A DNA stretch of 52,500 nt from Ramlibacter monticola (lineage in GTDB: Bacteria; Pseudomonadota; Gammaproteobacteria; Burkholderiales; Burkholderiaceae_C), in the NCBI RefSeq assembly GCF_016722785.1, contig NZ_JAEQNE010000012.1:1-52500 (forward strand), written 5' to 3'. A program made the position numbers and the translations under genes. Each line of letters opens with the position of its first letter. Positions within the stretch are counted from its first letter, which is position 1. The notes under the pieces were generated by a model. The model was not told where the DNA came from. It did no database searches and worked only from the letters and a program-made list of their open reading frames with translations. Of this stretch, positions 1-7,324 are shown piece by piece.

Positions 1-534
1 CTTGAAGGGCCGGGAACATTCCCCCTTCAAGGCTGCGCCTCACACCGGGCAACGCAAATGAAAACGCGGTGGCGGCCTGATGGACCAACCACCGCGTCAG
101 CGGTTTAGTTCAACGTAATGTAGCCCGCAGGCTACTGCGGGATAAAACCTGGGGTGCCGGATAGAACCGCCAACCCTGCGTCGCAAGCTCTTGTCGCCGT
201 TCACAAATCTGCATCCGGCGGATTATTCAGCGCAAACAGATGAGCTGGCAAACATCAAAGTGCGGAGAGGCAACAGTGGAGTCGCCCTGTCTTCACTTCG
301 GCGACGATACTGGCGCGCCGCGTGCGCTCGGGCGCCTGCCCAGCGGAGCCCCGAGCGTACAGCCCTCGTCAAGGGGCGCGCGCCCCTCGTCGAGGCGCGC
401 AAGTTTCCTAGAAGCAACACTGGCGTCGTGGAAAGCACCAAACCTCTATCTGCATTGGGATGTGCAGACGAACGGTCGGAATGAGCTAAGTCCTTGATTT
501 CATTAAGAACGAAGACTTGCATCGCGGCCCTTTC
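1..534. other. Leading stretch without a supported gene
   Basis: I see no convincing gene here. Short open frames exist on both strands but none has a recognisable domain, a good ribosome-binding site or the codon pattern of the neighbours. The stretch is visibly less GC-rich than the rest of the window in places. It carries small palindromes: ACGCGGTGG at 64-72 pairs with CCACCGCGT at 89-97; CCCGCA/TGCGGG flank GGCTAC around 125-142; and AGGGGCGCGCGCCCCT at 372-387 is a perfect palindrome. It may be the remnant edge of an accessory region. Confidence 0.4.
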
Positions 535-1047
535 TCAGGTCATCACCTGCCGGCCCTCCGGCGTCACCACGCAGCCGCTGATCTTCCACTGGTCGTCCTG
601 CTGCCGATTGAGCAGGTAGGTGAGCGACCAGGACGCGCCATCCTCGTCGGTCAGCCGCACCTTCTGCATCGCGAAGCTGCCGTCGGTCCGGGGCTTGAGG
701 AACAGCAAGCTCGCCGGATGCATCAGCATCGGGTACTCGTCGCGCACGGTGGCGAGGAAGGCCTCGGGGCTGCCGAACTGCGTGCGCAGGCCGACGTCCG
801 CCAGCGCGAAGGCCTCGCCGGCGTTCTCGCGCGCCAGCGCACGCAGCTGCCGCTGCACCACCTGCTGCAGGAGCTGCGGGGAGGCGCTGGGGGTGCCCCA
901 CCCGTGCGGCAGGTTCGCGGCGGCCAGGCCGCCACCGAGCAGGAGCGCGGAGAACACGAGGGACCAGCCGACGCCCAGGCGGCGGGCGCCGTGGCGCCGG
1001 TGCTGCCCCGGGGATTCCTGGGACGAGAGGGCGATCGGGTACTGCAT
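535..1047 (-). CDS. DUF4864 domain protein (second of a tandem pair)
   Basis: A 170-residue protein with a basic N-terminus, one hydrophobic segment (about residues 25-45, signal anchor or signal peptide) and a DUF4864-type domain. That domain has the pattern Q-x-Q-L-x-A-[FL] followed by acidic/Ala-rich residues, F-x-x-x-V-R-x-x-Y-P-M near the middle, and W-K-I-S-G-C near the end. The function of DUF4864 is unknown to me. The gene lies 12 bases downstream of another DUF4864 gene on the same strand, and the two share the FLA-x-VR-x-xYPM-x-x-HPA and DD-x-W-[KR]-I-x-[GA]-C cores, so they are tandem paralogues and probably co-transcribed. A GAGGA sequence lies about 11 bases before the ATG. An export or periplasmic location is inferred. 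Confidence 0.8.
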   Translation of the reverse strand: MQYPIALSSQESPGQHRRHGARRLGVGWSLVFSALLLGGGLAAANLPHGWGTPSASPQLLQQVVQRQLRALARENAGEAFALADVGLRTQFGSPEAFLATVRDEYPMLMHPASLLFLKPRTDGSFAMQKVRLTDEDGASWSLTYLLNRQQDDQWKISGCVVTPEGRQVMT

Positions 1048-1059
1048 GGGTGGGAATCC

Positions 1060-1503
1060 TCAGGTGGAGCGCCAGTCGTTCTCGGCCACGATGCAGGCGC
1101 CGATGCGCCACGAGTCGTCCGGCTGGCGTTCCAGGGTGAACAATGCGATCCAGGTCTTGTCGTCCTCGTCGCGCAGCGCGACGGCCTGCAGGACCTGGTC
1201 CTTCTCGATCTGCGGAGCCAGGAAGGCGTAACCCGCCGGGTGGTGCACCATCGGATAGTTGCCGCGCACCATGGCGAGGAAGCGGCTCGGGTCGCCGACC
1301 GACTGGCGGATCGCGGGCGTGGCCGCGGCGAACGCGGCGTCGGCATCTTCTTCCGAGAACGCCTTCAGCTGCGCCACCACTACCGCCTGCACCTGCTGCA
1401 CGGCGGGGCCGGTCAGGCTCTCCGCGCGCGCCTTCGACTGCATGCTCGCGGCGGCCAGCGCGATGCCGACCAGGGTGAAGATGCGCATGAACAGCGGGCT
1501 CAT
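1060..1503 (-). CDS. DUF4864 domain protein (first of a tandem pair)
   Basis: A 147-residue protein whose N-terminus (MSPLFMRIFTLVGIALAAAS) looks like a Sec signal peptide ending near KARAES. The mature part has the DUF4864 core: Q-L-K-A-F-S-E-E-D-A, VRGNYPMVHHPAG and DDSWRIGAC. I chose the ATG at 1503 because GGGAG precedes it by about 7 bases; the open frame extends upstream without another good start. It is the upstream member of a two-gene unit with the paralogue ending at 535. A 14-base motif (GCCTACAGGGGCGC on this strand, 1561-1574) lies 58 bases before the start and recurs before yidB. The role is unknown; export is inferred. Confidence 0.82.
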   Translation of the reverse strand: MSPLFMRIFTLVGIALAAASMQSKARAESLTGPAVQQVQAVVVAQLKAFSEEDADAAFAAATPAIRQSVGDPSRFLAMVRGNYPMVHHPAGYAFLAPQIEKDQVLQAVALRDEDDKTWIALFTLERQPDDSWRIGACIVAENDWRST

Positions 1504-1879
1504 GAAATGGCTCCCTGACCTTGTGTGTGACGTGGCTGCAGGGTAGGTCCGCCGTGCGGCGCGCCCCTGTAGGCCAACGGCGGTGTCGGTCGTGGGAGCT
1601 GCCACAGCACCGATGACGGCGCACATGCGCTCGCGCGCGCAGCGCGTGAATATCAACGGTTCCGGGGGAAGGATGGCGGCCGGCGCGGCCGCAGGGGGAG
1701 CCAACCGGCCCACTGGACAATGGTCTCGCTGATCCGCTTGCGGTCGCAGAAGAGTCCGATCCCTGTCTTTGTAGCGCGATGACCGGTTGGCCTTGATGGA
1801 TTGGAGTCTTCCGGGCCGTGGCGAGTGCGAAGGTCGCGCACGCGAGCGCCTGTAGGCAGGGCTCGGGCGCCCCTGTGGG
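1504..1879. other. Intergenic region between the DUF4864 pair and the Nudix gene
   Basis: 376 bases with no supported gene; both flanking genes are on the minus strand, so this is the promoter region of the DUF4864 pair. It contains the 14-base motif at 1561-1574 and two further related copies, GCGCCTGTAGGC at 1850-1861 and GCGCCCCTGTGGGC at 1867-1880, the latter overlapping the end of the Nudix gene. No clear sigma70 hexamers stand out. Confidence 0.5.
1561..1574 (-). promoter_or_regulatory. Shared upstream motif, DUF4864 copy
   Basis: GCCTACAGGGGCGC on the minus strand, ending 58 bases before the DUF4864 start at 1503. The identical 14-mer in the same gene-relative orientation lies before yidB at 6562-6575. 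Its role (operator, promoter part or transcript start region) is inferred only. Confidence 0.4.
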
Positions 1880-2755
1880 CTACTCCCCCAGGAGGATGCC
1901 CAATCCGGCTTCGGGTTCGAAACGCTCGTTGCGCCAGCACAGGCGGGTGGGCCCGGGCAACAGCTGCTCGCTTTGCGGATGGCCCGGGTCGCCGGGATAA
2001 CAGAGCACGCGCGTGCCCTCGATCTCGTGGGGCTCGGGCCGGATGCAGGGCGGCTTGCGCGAGCGCGCCGCGGCGAAGGCGCTCGCCACGTCGCGGTGGC
2101 GCGCGAGGTGCGTGAGGCTCATGATCTGCGGCGGCGCCAGGTCGATGCGATTGGCCCAGTATTCGCGCAGCGCGGCCCGCGGCGCGATCCACAGGCTCTC
2201 GGTGGCTTCGTGTTCGTCGTGCCGCGCGACCTGCCCCGGCGGCACGGCGGCGAGGAAGAAGCGGGTGTCGAAGCGCCGGCGCCCCACGCTGCTGAGGGTG
2301 GGCGTGATCCAGCGGGACCAGGGCTGCAGCGCGCCGGCGGCCAGGCGCAGGTCCAGCGCGGCGATCAGTGCGTCGAAGCGCTCGCCGGCGCGCAGCGCCG
2401 TCCACGCGCCCACCGCCTGCTCCGGGCTCACGTCCGCGAGCAGCAGCCCCGCTTCTTCGAACAGTTCGCGAATCGCCGCCACGTACAGGGCGCCGGCCTC
2501 CGCCGCCGGCAGCTCGGGTTCCCCGAGCTGTGCGTGCAGCACGGACAGTTCGCGATCGAGGCGCGACGCCGATGCCGCATCCTCGGGATCGACCTTGCCG
2601 CCGGGGAACACGTACGCGCCACCCAGCACGAAAGACTGGCTGTGCCGGCGCAGCAGCAGGACCTCCAGGTCGTCCGGGCCATCGCGCAACAGGACCACCG
2701 TGGCCGAGGGCGCCGGGGTCTCGAAGTTGCGCTTCGTCATCAATTCCAGGGCCAT
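1880..2755 (-). CDS. Nudix hydrolase, NUDT19-like with interrupted Nudix box
   Basis: A 291-residue Nudix protein. The Nudix box begins as GGKVDPED (about residues 52-59), but the second half, RELFEEAGLL (about 96-105), comes only after an insertion of roughly 25-30 residues. This split arrangement is the hallmark of the NUDT19/RP2 branch, known in animals as a peroxisomal CoA diphosphatase, so a CoA or acyl-CoA pyrophosphatase role is plausible but not proven. The N-terminus forms the usual beta strand ATVVLLRDG. The start could be the ATG at 2755 or the ATG at 2740 (MTKRNF); neither has a clear ribosome-binding site. It is divergent from the serine hydrolase gene, with 42 bases between starts. 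Confidence 0.85.
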   Translation of the reverse strand: MALELMTKRNFETPAPSATVVLLRDGPDDLEVLLLRRHSQSFVLGGAYVFPGGKVDPEDAASASRLDRELSVLHAQLGEPELPAAEAGALYVAAIRELFEEAGLLLADVSPEQAVGAWTALRAGERFDALIAALDLRLAAGALQPWSRWITPTLSSVGRRRFDTRFFLAAVPPGQVARHDEHEATESLWIAPRAALREYWANRIDLAPPQIMSLTHLARHRDVASAFAAARSRKPPCIRPEPHEIEGTRVLCYPGDPGHPQSEQLLPGPTRLCWRNERFEPEAGLGILLGE

Positions 2756-2762
2756 GTCCGGA

Positions 2763-2791
2763 GTGTCACACGGAAGCGCCCGCGCTATGCT
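2763..2791 (+). promoter_or_regulatory. Putative promoter of the serine hydrolase gene
   Basis: TATGCT at 2786-2791 ends six bases before the ATG at 2798, and GTGTCA at 2763-2768 lies 17 bases upstream of it (four of six matches to TTGACA). This would give an essentially leaderless mRNA. Similar spacing recurs at several other genes in the window. Confidence 0.4.
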
Positions 2792-2797
2792 CGGTGC

Positions 2798-3853
2798 ATG
2801 CCCGACTTCTCCGATGCCATCCGCTACGCGCAGGGCCACGAAGTGCCGTGGCCGCGCGACCCCGCCGCCGAGCCCGCGAAATGGGGCGTGCACCACGAGG
2901 ACCCGCCGCCGTACAACCGGTTGCGCGGGCCGGTGCATGCGCGCGGCGGCGTGTCCGGCGTGATCCGCGTCGGCGCCGAGGAAGTCGCGTCCTGGGGCGA
3001 GCCTGACCGGGCGGACCTCACGTTCAGTGTCGCCAAGACCTATCTCGCCCTGCTCGCCGGCGTGGCGCAGGGCCGCGGCCTGCTCGATCCCAACGAAAGG
3101 ATCTCGTCGCGGCTGCCGGGAATCGGCTTCGACGATCCGCATAACCGCGAGATCACCTGGGCCCACATGCTGGAGCAGACCAGCGAGTGGCACGGCAGCT
3201 GCCTCGGCATGCCGGACCAGGTGGAACACAACCGCCGCGTGGCGCACGATCCCAAGCCGCCGCAGGGGCGCAAGGGCGAGGCGCGCGCGCTGCAGCGCCC
3301 GGGCAGCTACTGGGAATACAACGACGTGCGCATCAACCAGCTGTCGCTGGCGCTGCTGCACCTGTACCGCCAGCCGCTGCCCGAAGTGTTCGGGCAGTCC
3401 GTGCTGCAGCCGCTCGGTGGCGGGCGCGATTTCCGCTGGGTCGGCTACGACGACGCCTGGGTCGACATCGGCGGGCTGGGCATGCAGTCGGTGCCGGGCG
3501 GCACGCACTGGGGCGCGGGGGTGTCGATCAGCGCCCGCGACCAGGCCCGCATCGGGCAACTGCTGCTCGATGGCGGCATCCATGCGGGCCAGCAGCTGGT
3601 TCCCGCCGCCTGGGTCGAGCGCATGCAACAGCCTTGCGCCATCGCGCCCTTCTACGGCTGGCTCACGTGGCTCAATCGCCAGGGCGGCATGTTCGCCGAT
3701 GCCTCGCGCGAGAGCTGGTTCATGGTCGGCGCCGGGGGGCACTACGTGTGGATGGACCCGAAGCACCGCGCGGTGGTGGTGGTGCGCTGGATCGACCCGG
3801 CGCACTCGCCGGGCTTCGTCACGCGCGTGGCGCGCGTGCTGGCGGGGCGCTAG
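2798..3853 (+). CDS. Serine hydrolase, class C beta-lactamase-like
   Basis: A 351-residue member of the beta-lactamase/transpeptidase-like (serine hydrolase) family. The SxxK nucleophile motif is S77-V-A-K80 within TFSVAKTYL, and the second-motif tyrosine is probably Y174 in YWEYNDVR. The C-terminal GAGGHYVW region would supply the third motif. These proteins include penicillin-binding proteins, esterases and D-aminopeptidases, and the substrate cannot be told. There is no clear signal peptide, so a cytoplasmic esterase or amidase is possible. The start follows a -10-like TATGCT by six bases with no ribosome-binding site. The stop codon abuts the stop of the convergent PA2778-type gene (3853/3854). 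Confidence 0.88.
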   Translation: MPDFSDAIRYAQGHEVPWPRDPAAEPAKWGVHHEDPPPYNRLRGPVHARGGVSGVIRVGAEEVASWGEPDRADLTFSVAKTYLALLAGVAQGRGLLDPNERISSRLPGIGFDDPHNREITWAHMLEQTSEWHGSCLGMPDQVEHNRRVAHDPKPPQGRKGEARALQRPGSYWEYNDVRINQLSLALLHLYRQPLPEVFGQSVLQPLGGGRDFRWVGYDDAWVDIGGLGMQSVPGGTHWGAGVSISARDQARIGQLLLDGGIHAGQQLVPAAWVERMQQPCAIAPFYGWLTWLNRQGGMFADASRESWFMVGAGGHYVWMDPKHRAVVVVRWIDPAHSPGFVTRVARVLAGR

Positions 3854-4813
3854 TCAGCGCAGCCGCTCCTCGATCAGCCGCCGCGTGGAGCGCACCTCGC
3901 CCGCGAACGGGCTCTGCGGGTCCTGCGCCTGGTCGATCAGCGCCAGCGCCTCGGCGTTGCGGCCCTGGTCCGACAGGGTCTGCGCCAGGTTGTTGATCAG
4001 GACCACGGAATGCGGGAACCGCCGCAGGGCGCCGCGCAGCACGCCCGCGGCCTCGTCCAGCGCGCCGCCCGCATGCAGCTGGTTGGCCAGTCCGACGGCG
4101 GCCGGCAGGCTGTCGGGCCAGCGCGCCAGCGCGGCGCGGTAGCCGCGCACCGCCGCCTCGTTGGGGCCCGCGCGCGCGAGTCCCAGCAGCGCCTCCAGCC
4201 AACGGGCTTCGGTGGCCGTGGCCGGGATGTCTTCGGGCTGCGTGACGACCATCGCCCAGTACCCGCCCGCCCGCCAGGTGCGTTCGAAGTACGAGAAGGG
4301 CATTTCCTGCCGCGACTGCAGCCCCGAGCGCAGCAGCATCGTGCCGCTCGCGTAGTCGAACCCGTTCACGACGGCGTAGTGCCACTCGGGCAGCAGCAGC
4401 CCGACGTCCTGCAGCACCACGACAGGGTGGTCCGCGGCGAGTTCGCGCAGCAGGTCCGCATAGCGGGCCTCGAGCCGGTAGCCCACCAGCCCGTGCCGGC
4501 GCGGGGCGGCCAGCATCTCCACCTGCAGGCTGCCCCGGCGCGCGGGCAGCCAGACCTCTCCGACCAGCAGCTCGGGGCGCACGGGCGCGCCGGCGAACTG
4601 CATCGCCATCGCCAGCGCGGCCGGCCCGCACTGGTAGTCGCCCTGGGGAAAGAAGGGGACCTGCGCGAGCTCCAGTTGCAGCGGAACCCCGGCCGGCCAG
4701 CCGGTGCGCAGCGCGACGGTCTGGGGGATCAGCGTGCTGCAGCCCGCGAGCAGGAACACGGCCGCCGCCAGGGCGAACCGCCGGGCCCGGCGCAGGGCCG
4801 AAGTCGCCGGCAT
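3854..4813 (-). CDS. PA2778-family cysteine peptidase lipoprotein with TPR repeats
   Basis: A 319-residue protein with a lipoprotein signal peptide (lipobox LLAGC, Cys25), then a C39-like papain-fold peptidase domain. The predicted nucleophile is C62 in GDYQCGPAAL, the catalytic His is H145 in PEWHYAVVNGFD, and an upstream Gln (Q57) suits the oxyanion hole. Residues about 200-310 form tetratricopeptide-like helices (AAVRGYRAALARWPDS, ALIDQAQD). It follows the PA2779-type gene by 5 bases, the same pairing as in Pseudomonas. C39 domains usually cleave leader peptides, but the target here is unknown. It is probably anchored in the periplasm-facing envelope. Confidence 0.88.
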   Translation of the reverse strand: MPATSALRRARRFALAAAVFLLAGCSTLIPQTVALRTGWPAGVPLQLELAQVPFFPQGDYQCGPAALAMAMQFAGAPVRPELLVGEVWLPARRGSLQVEMLAAPRRHGLVGYRLEARYADLLRELAADHPVVVLQDVGLLLPEWHYAVVNGFDYASGTMLLRSGLQSRQEMPFSYFERTWRAGGYWAMVVTQPEDIPATATEARWLEALLGLARAGPNEAAVRGYRAALARWPDSLPAAVGLANQLHAGGALDEAAGVLRGALRRFPHSVVLINNLAQTLSDQGRNAEALALIDQAQDPQSPFAGEVRSTRRLIEERLR

Positions 4814-4818
4814 CCCCT

Positions 4819-5178
4819 TTACTTGCGGATGGCGTAGTACCAGATCAGGGCGGCGACGAGCACGATCGCGACCCAGCCCCAGGTGCTGACGCCTCCCGCC
4901 GGGGCCGCCTGCATGTCCTGCGCCAGGGCATGCACTTCCTGCTCCGTCATGCCCTGCACGCGCTCGCGTGCCGCGCGCGGGTCGACGCCTGCGGCCTGCA
5001 ACTGCGCGGCCACGTCCGCGCGGTCCAGCGCGGCGAGCACCAGGGCGCGCTCGGGGCTGGTCGTGCCGGCCGCGGCCTGGTCGGCGCCGATGAGGCCGGC
5101 GCGCGCGGTCTGGAACGACAGCGCCAGCAGCGAAACCACCAGCACCCGGCAGGTCGTTTTTCTCAGTGCGAGATTCAT
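4819..5178 (-). CDS. PA2779-family protein
   Basis: A 119-residue protein with an N-terminal signal peptide (VLVVSLLALSFQTARA), a short periplasmic helical part with the pattern RERVQGMTEQEVHALAQDM, and a C-terminal membrane helix (GWVAIVLVAALIWYYAIRK). This is the layout of PA2779-type (DUF6627) proteins, which sit next to a PA2778 cysteine peptidase, as here (5-base gap). The ATG at 5178 was chosen because AGGAG precedes it by nine bases. The small size, tail anchor and peptidase neighbour make it a candidate substrate or partner of that peptidase, which is inference. Confidence 0.85.
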   Translation of the reverse strand: MNLALRKTTCRVLVVSLLALSFQTARAGLIGADQAAAGTTSPERALVLAALDRADVAAQLQAAGVDPRAARERVQGMTEQEVHALAQDMQAAPAGGVSTWGWVAIVLVAALIWYYAIRK

Positions 5179-5361
5179 GGAATGCGCTCCTTGTTTCTTG
5201 GTCCCGCTTGCACGGAGGGCCGGCAAACGCGGAGCGCCATTTACGCACGCAGCATGCCCCCGCGGCGGGGCAGGCCACGGATCGGAAACACGTCGATGCA
5301 GGTGTTGCCAATCGTGTCTGCGCTGCGCCGCAGCCTTGAGGCACGCGGGCGGGGGCAGGGA

Positions 5362-5751
5362 TCAGGACTGGGGCGGAAGGGCGGTGCCCTCCAGGGCTTC
5401 GGGGTCGCGGCGGATCGTTTCGCGCACGCGGTGTTCGCGGCGATCGAGCTTGCCGAAGGCGTGCTCCAGCGCATGCTCCAGCTTGTCGGCGGCGCCGCGG
5501 AAGGCCAGGTTCTGGTCGGGGCCGTAGTTGGTGACGGCGATCGGGGCCCGGCCGTTGATCCGGGCCTCCATCATGCAGCGCTTGTCGATGCCACCGCCCT
5601 TGTTCGAGTGGTTCTCGTCCGTCAGCTGCACTTCGACGCTGGTGATGTCCTGGTCGAAGCGGCCGAGGTGCTCGTTGAGGTAATCGCTGGCCCAGCGTTC
5701 GAGCGCGTCCTTGTTGTCGATGTCGTTGCTGGTGTTGACTTGCACTTTCAT
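5362..5751 (-). CDS. hpf: Ribosome hibernation-promoting factor / RaiA family protein
   Basis: A 129-residue S30AE-family protein. Residues 1-100 give the beta-alpha-beta-beta-beta-alpha ribosome-binding fold: MKVQVNTSNDID, ITSVEVQLTDENH, MMEARINGRAPIAVTN, then a helix with ADKLEHALEHAFGKLDRREH. Proteins of this family bind the 30S decoding centre and inactivate ribosomes in stationary phase or stress. It lacks the long C-terminal dimerisation domain, so it is a short-form HPF/YfiA type; the symbol is tentative. AGGAAA lies five bases before the ATG. It stands alone, divergent from the esterase gene at 5885. Confidence 0.85.
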   Translation of the reverse strand: MKVQVNTSNDIDNKDALERWASDYLNEHLGRFDQDITSVEVQLTDENHSNKGGGIDKRCMMEARINGRAPIAVTNYGPDQNLAFRGAADKLEHALEHAFGKLDRREHRVRETIRRDPEALEGTALPPQS

Positions 5752-5884
5752 GCGGTTTCCTTTCAGCGTCTGCTCCCATCCTGCGGACGGCCGGGCTGCG
5801 CGTAAGTCGGGACGCTTTCCATAGGGCTGTCGGACGCGGCTTGCAGCCGCGCGCAGGCTATGCTCGGCATCGAAGGAGACACGC

Positions 5885-6550
5885 ATGCTCGACATCATCG
5901 AGGCGGAGTCGGGTCCGGACCCGACCGCCACCATTCTGATCCTCCACGGCCTCGGCGCGGACGGCAATGATTTCGTCCCGATCGCCGAGGAACTGGAACT
6001 GGGGCAGGTGGGGCCGGTCCGCTTCATCTTCCCGCATGCGCCGGTGATGCCGGTGACCCTCAACAACGGCTATCGCATGCGGGCCTGGTACGACATCCTG
6101 GGCTTCGAGGAAGGCGCGCCGCAGGACGAGGCCGGCCTGCGCCACTCGCAGCAACTCGTGGAGGCGCTGCTCAAACGCGAGAAGGAGCGCGGCGTGCCGG
6201 CGCACCGGATCGTGCTGGGGGGCTTCTCGCAGGGCTGCGCGATCTCGCTGCTGACCGGCCTGCGCCATCCCGAACGGCTGGCCGGCATCATGGGCCTTTC
6301 GGGCTACCTCCCGCTGGCGGACAAGACCGCCGCGGAGCGCAGCAGCGCCAGCCTCCGGACCCCGATCTTCCTCGCCCACGGCAGCCACGACGAAGTCGTG
6401 GCGCTGGAGCGCGCGGAGTCCTCGCGCGACACGCTGCAGGCGCTGGGCCACGAGGTGGAGTGGCACGAGTACCTCATGGGCCACGCGGTCAACCCGCTGG
6501 AGATCGAGGAACTGAACGCCTGGCTGGTGCGCGTGCTCTCCGCGGCGTAA
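5885..6550 (+). CDS. Carboxylesterase/phospholipase of the alpha/beta hydrolase fold
   Basis: A 221-residue alpha/beta hydrolase of the dienelactone hydrolase/carboxylesterase type (EstB/YpfH-like). The oxyanion region is HGLGADGNDF (21-30), the nucleophile is S115 in GGFSQGCA, the acid is D169 in HGSHDEVV and the base is H200 in MGHAV. The triad is complete, so it should hydrolyse short-chain esters or lysophospholipids. AGGAG lies seven bases before the ATG. It is cytoplasmic (no signal peptide). The next gene, yidB, follows after 76 bases with its own upstream motif, so it is probably a separate transcript. Confidence 0.9.
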   Translation: MLDIIEAESGPDPTATILILHGLGADGNDFVPIAEELELGQVGPVRFIFPHAPVMPVTLNNGYRMRAWYDILGFEEGAPQDEAGLRHSQQLVEALLKREKERGVPAHRIVLGGFSQGCAISLLTGLRHPERLAGIMGLSGYLPLADKTAAERSSASLRTPIFLAHGSHDEVVALERAESSRDTLQALGHEVEWHEYLMGHAVNPLEIEELNAWLVRVLSAA

Positions 6551-6561
6551 CGCCGACCTTC

Positions 6562-6575
6562 GCCTACAGGGGCGC
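6562..6575 (+). promoter_or_regulatory. Shared upstream motif, yidB copy
   Basis: GCCTACAGGGGCGC ending 51 bases before the yidB ATG. It is identical to the motif upstream of the DUF4864 gene (1561-1574, other strand) and at nearly the same distance from the start codon. The function is unknown. Confidence 0.4.
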
Positions 6576-6626
6576 CCGGGCGCCGCCCCAAGATCGAAAG
6601 CATCCACGCAAAAGAAGGAGCTTTCG

Positions 6627-7262
6627 ATGAACACCAATCCCTTGCTGGGCCAGGTCCTCGGCGGCCTGTTCGGACAGGCGATGCGCCAGCGCGGCATGCG
6701 CGGCGGCATGGGCGGCGGCATGGGCGGCGGCCTCGGCGGCGGCACGGGTGGCGGCATGGGCGGAGCCCTCGGCGGCATCGCGCTGGGCAGCGTGCTGGCC
6801 GGCATGATGCGCGGCCGCGGGCAGGGCCAGCCCATGGGCGTGCCCGGCGGCAAGCGGCCCTACGCGAACCAGACCGCCCTGCTGGTGATGCTGTTGCCGC
6901 TGGCCATGCGCTGGGTGCAGCGCAATGGCGGCATGGACGGCGTCCTCGACAAGTTCCGCCAGAAGGGGCTGGGCCGGCAGGCGCAGTCCTGGATGTCCAC
7001 CGGCGACAACGAGACGATCGACAGCGGCTCCGTGGAGCAGGTGGTGGGCCGCGAGGAACTGCAGCAGATGGCCCAGCGCCTCGGCGTGCCCGAGGAGCAG
7101 GTGGCGCAGGCCTTCGCCGAGATCATGCCGGAGATGGTCGACAAGTTGACCCCGGACGGCCGCATGCCGCAGGAAGCGGACGCGGTGCTGGACGAAAGCA
7201 CCCGCACGCTGGAAAAGGAGATCGAGGACGTGCAGTACCGGGAGGTCTCGCCGCCCCAGTGA
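6627..7262 (+). CDS. YidB-family (DUF937) protein
   Basis: A 211-residue protein. Residues about 24-50 are a glycine/methionine-rich low-complexity stretch (repeats of GGMGGG and GGGLGGG). The C-terminal half matches YidB/DUF937: GLGRQAQSWMSTGDNETI, VEQVVGREELQQMAQRLGV, MPEMVDKLTPDGRMP. YidB proteins are small, widespread and poorly characterised. A hydrophobic segment (ALLVMLLPLAMRWV) may associate with the membrane. AAGGAG lies six bases before the ATG. The 14-base motif shared with the DUF4864 promoter region is upstream, suggesting common control. Confidence 0.85.
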   Translation: MNTNPLLGQVLGGLFGQAMRQRGMRGGMGGGMGGGLGGGTGGGMGGALGGIALGSVLAGMMRGRGQGQPMGVPGGKRPYANQTALLVMLLPLAMRWVQRNGGMDGVLDKFRQKGLGRQAQSWMSTGDNETIDSGSVEQVVGREELQQMAQRLGVPEEQVAQAFAEIMPEMVDKLTPDGRMPQEADAVLDESTRTLEKEIEDVQYREVSPPQ

Positions 7263-7270
7263 CGCCCCGG

Positions 7271-7296
7271 CGTCATTCCCGCGCAGGCGGGATTCA
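7271..7296. repeat. Small intergenic palindrome (REP-like)
   Basis: GTCATTCCCGCGCAGGCGGG followed by ATTC forms a short hairpin (TCCCGC/GCGGGA) directly after the yidB stop. Elements beginning GTCATTCCCGC are common intergenic repeats in proteobacteria. A related copy lies at 29984-30008. It may act as a weak bidirectional terminator between convergent genes. Confidence 0.5.
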
Positions 7297-7324
7297 AGGA
7301 TGGACTCGCCGCGCGCGGCGAGTC

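Noticed and set aside
1..534. Integron-like region: GTTCAAC at 108-114 next to palindromes, and a 99-codon minus-strand frame (223-522) reminiscent of small cassette proteins
   Set aside because: No complete attC with paired core sites and no integrase were visible, and the frame has no recognisable domain or ribosome-binding site.
1880..3805. 641-codon minus-strand frame as one long protein
   Set aside because: Only the last 291 codons match a Nudix protein; the upstream part is antisense to the serine hydrolase gene.
6700..6790. Glycine-rich repeats in yidB as a tandem DNA repeat or CRISPR-like array
   Set aside because: They are short, degenerate codon-level repeats encoding GGMGGG-type sequence, with no spacer structure.
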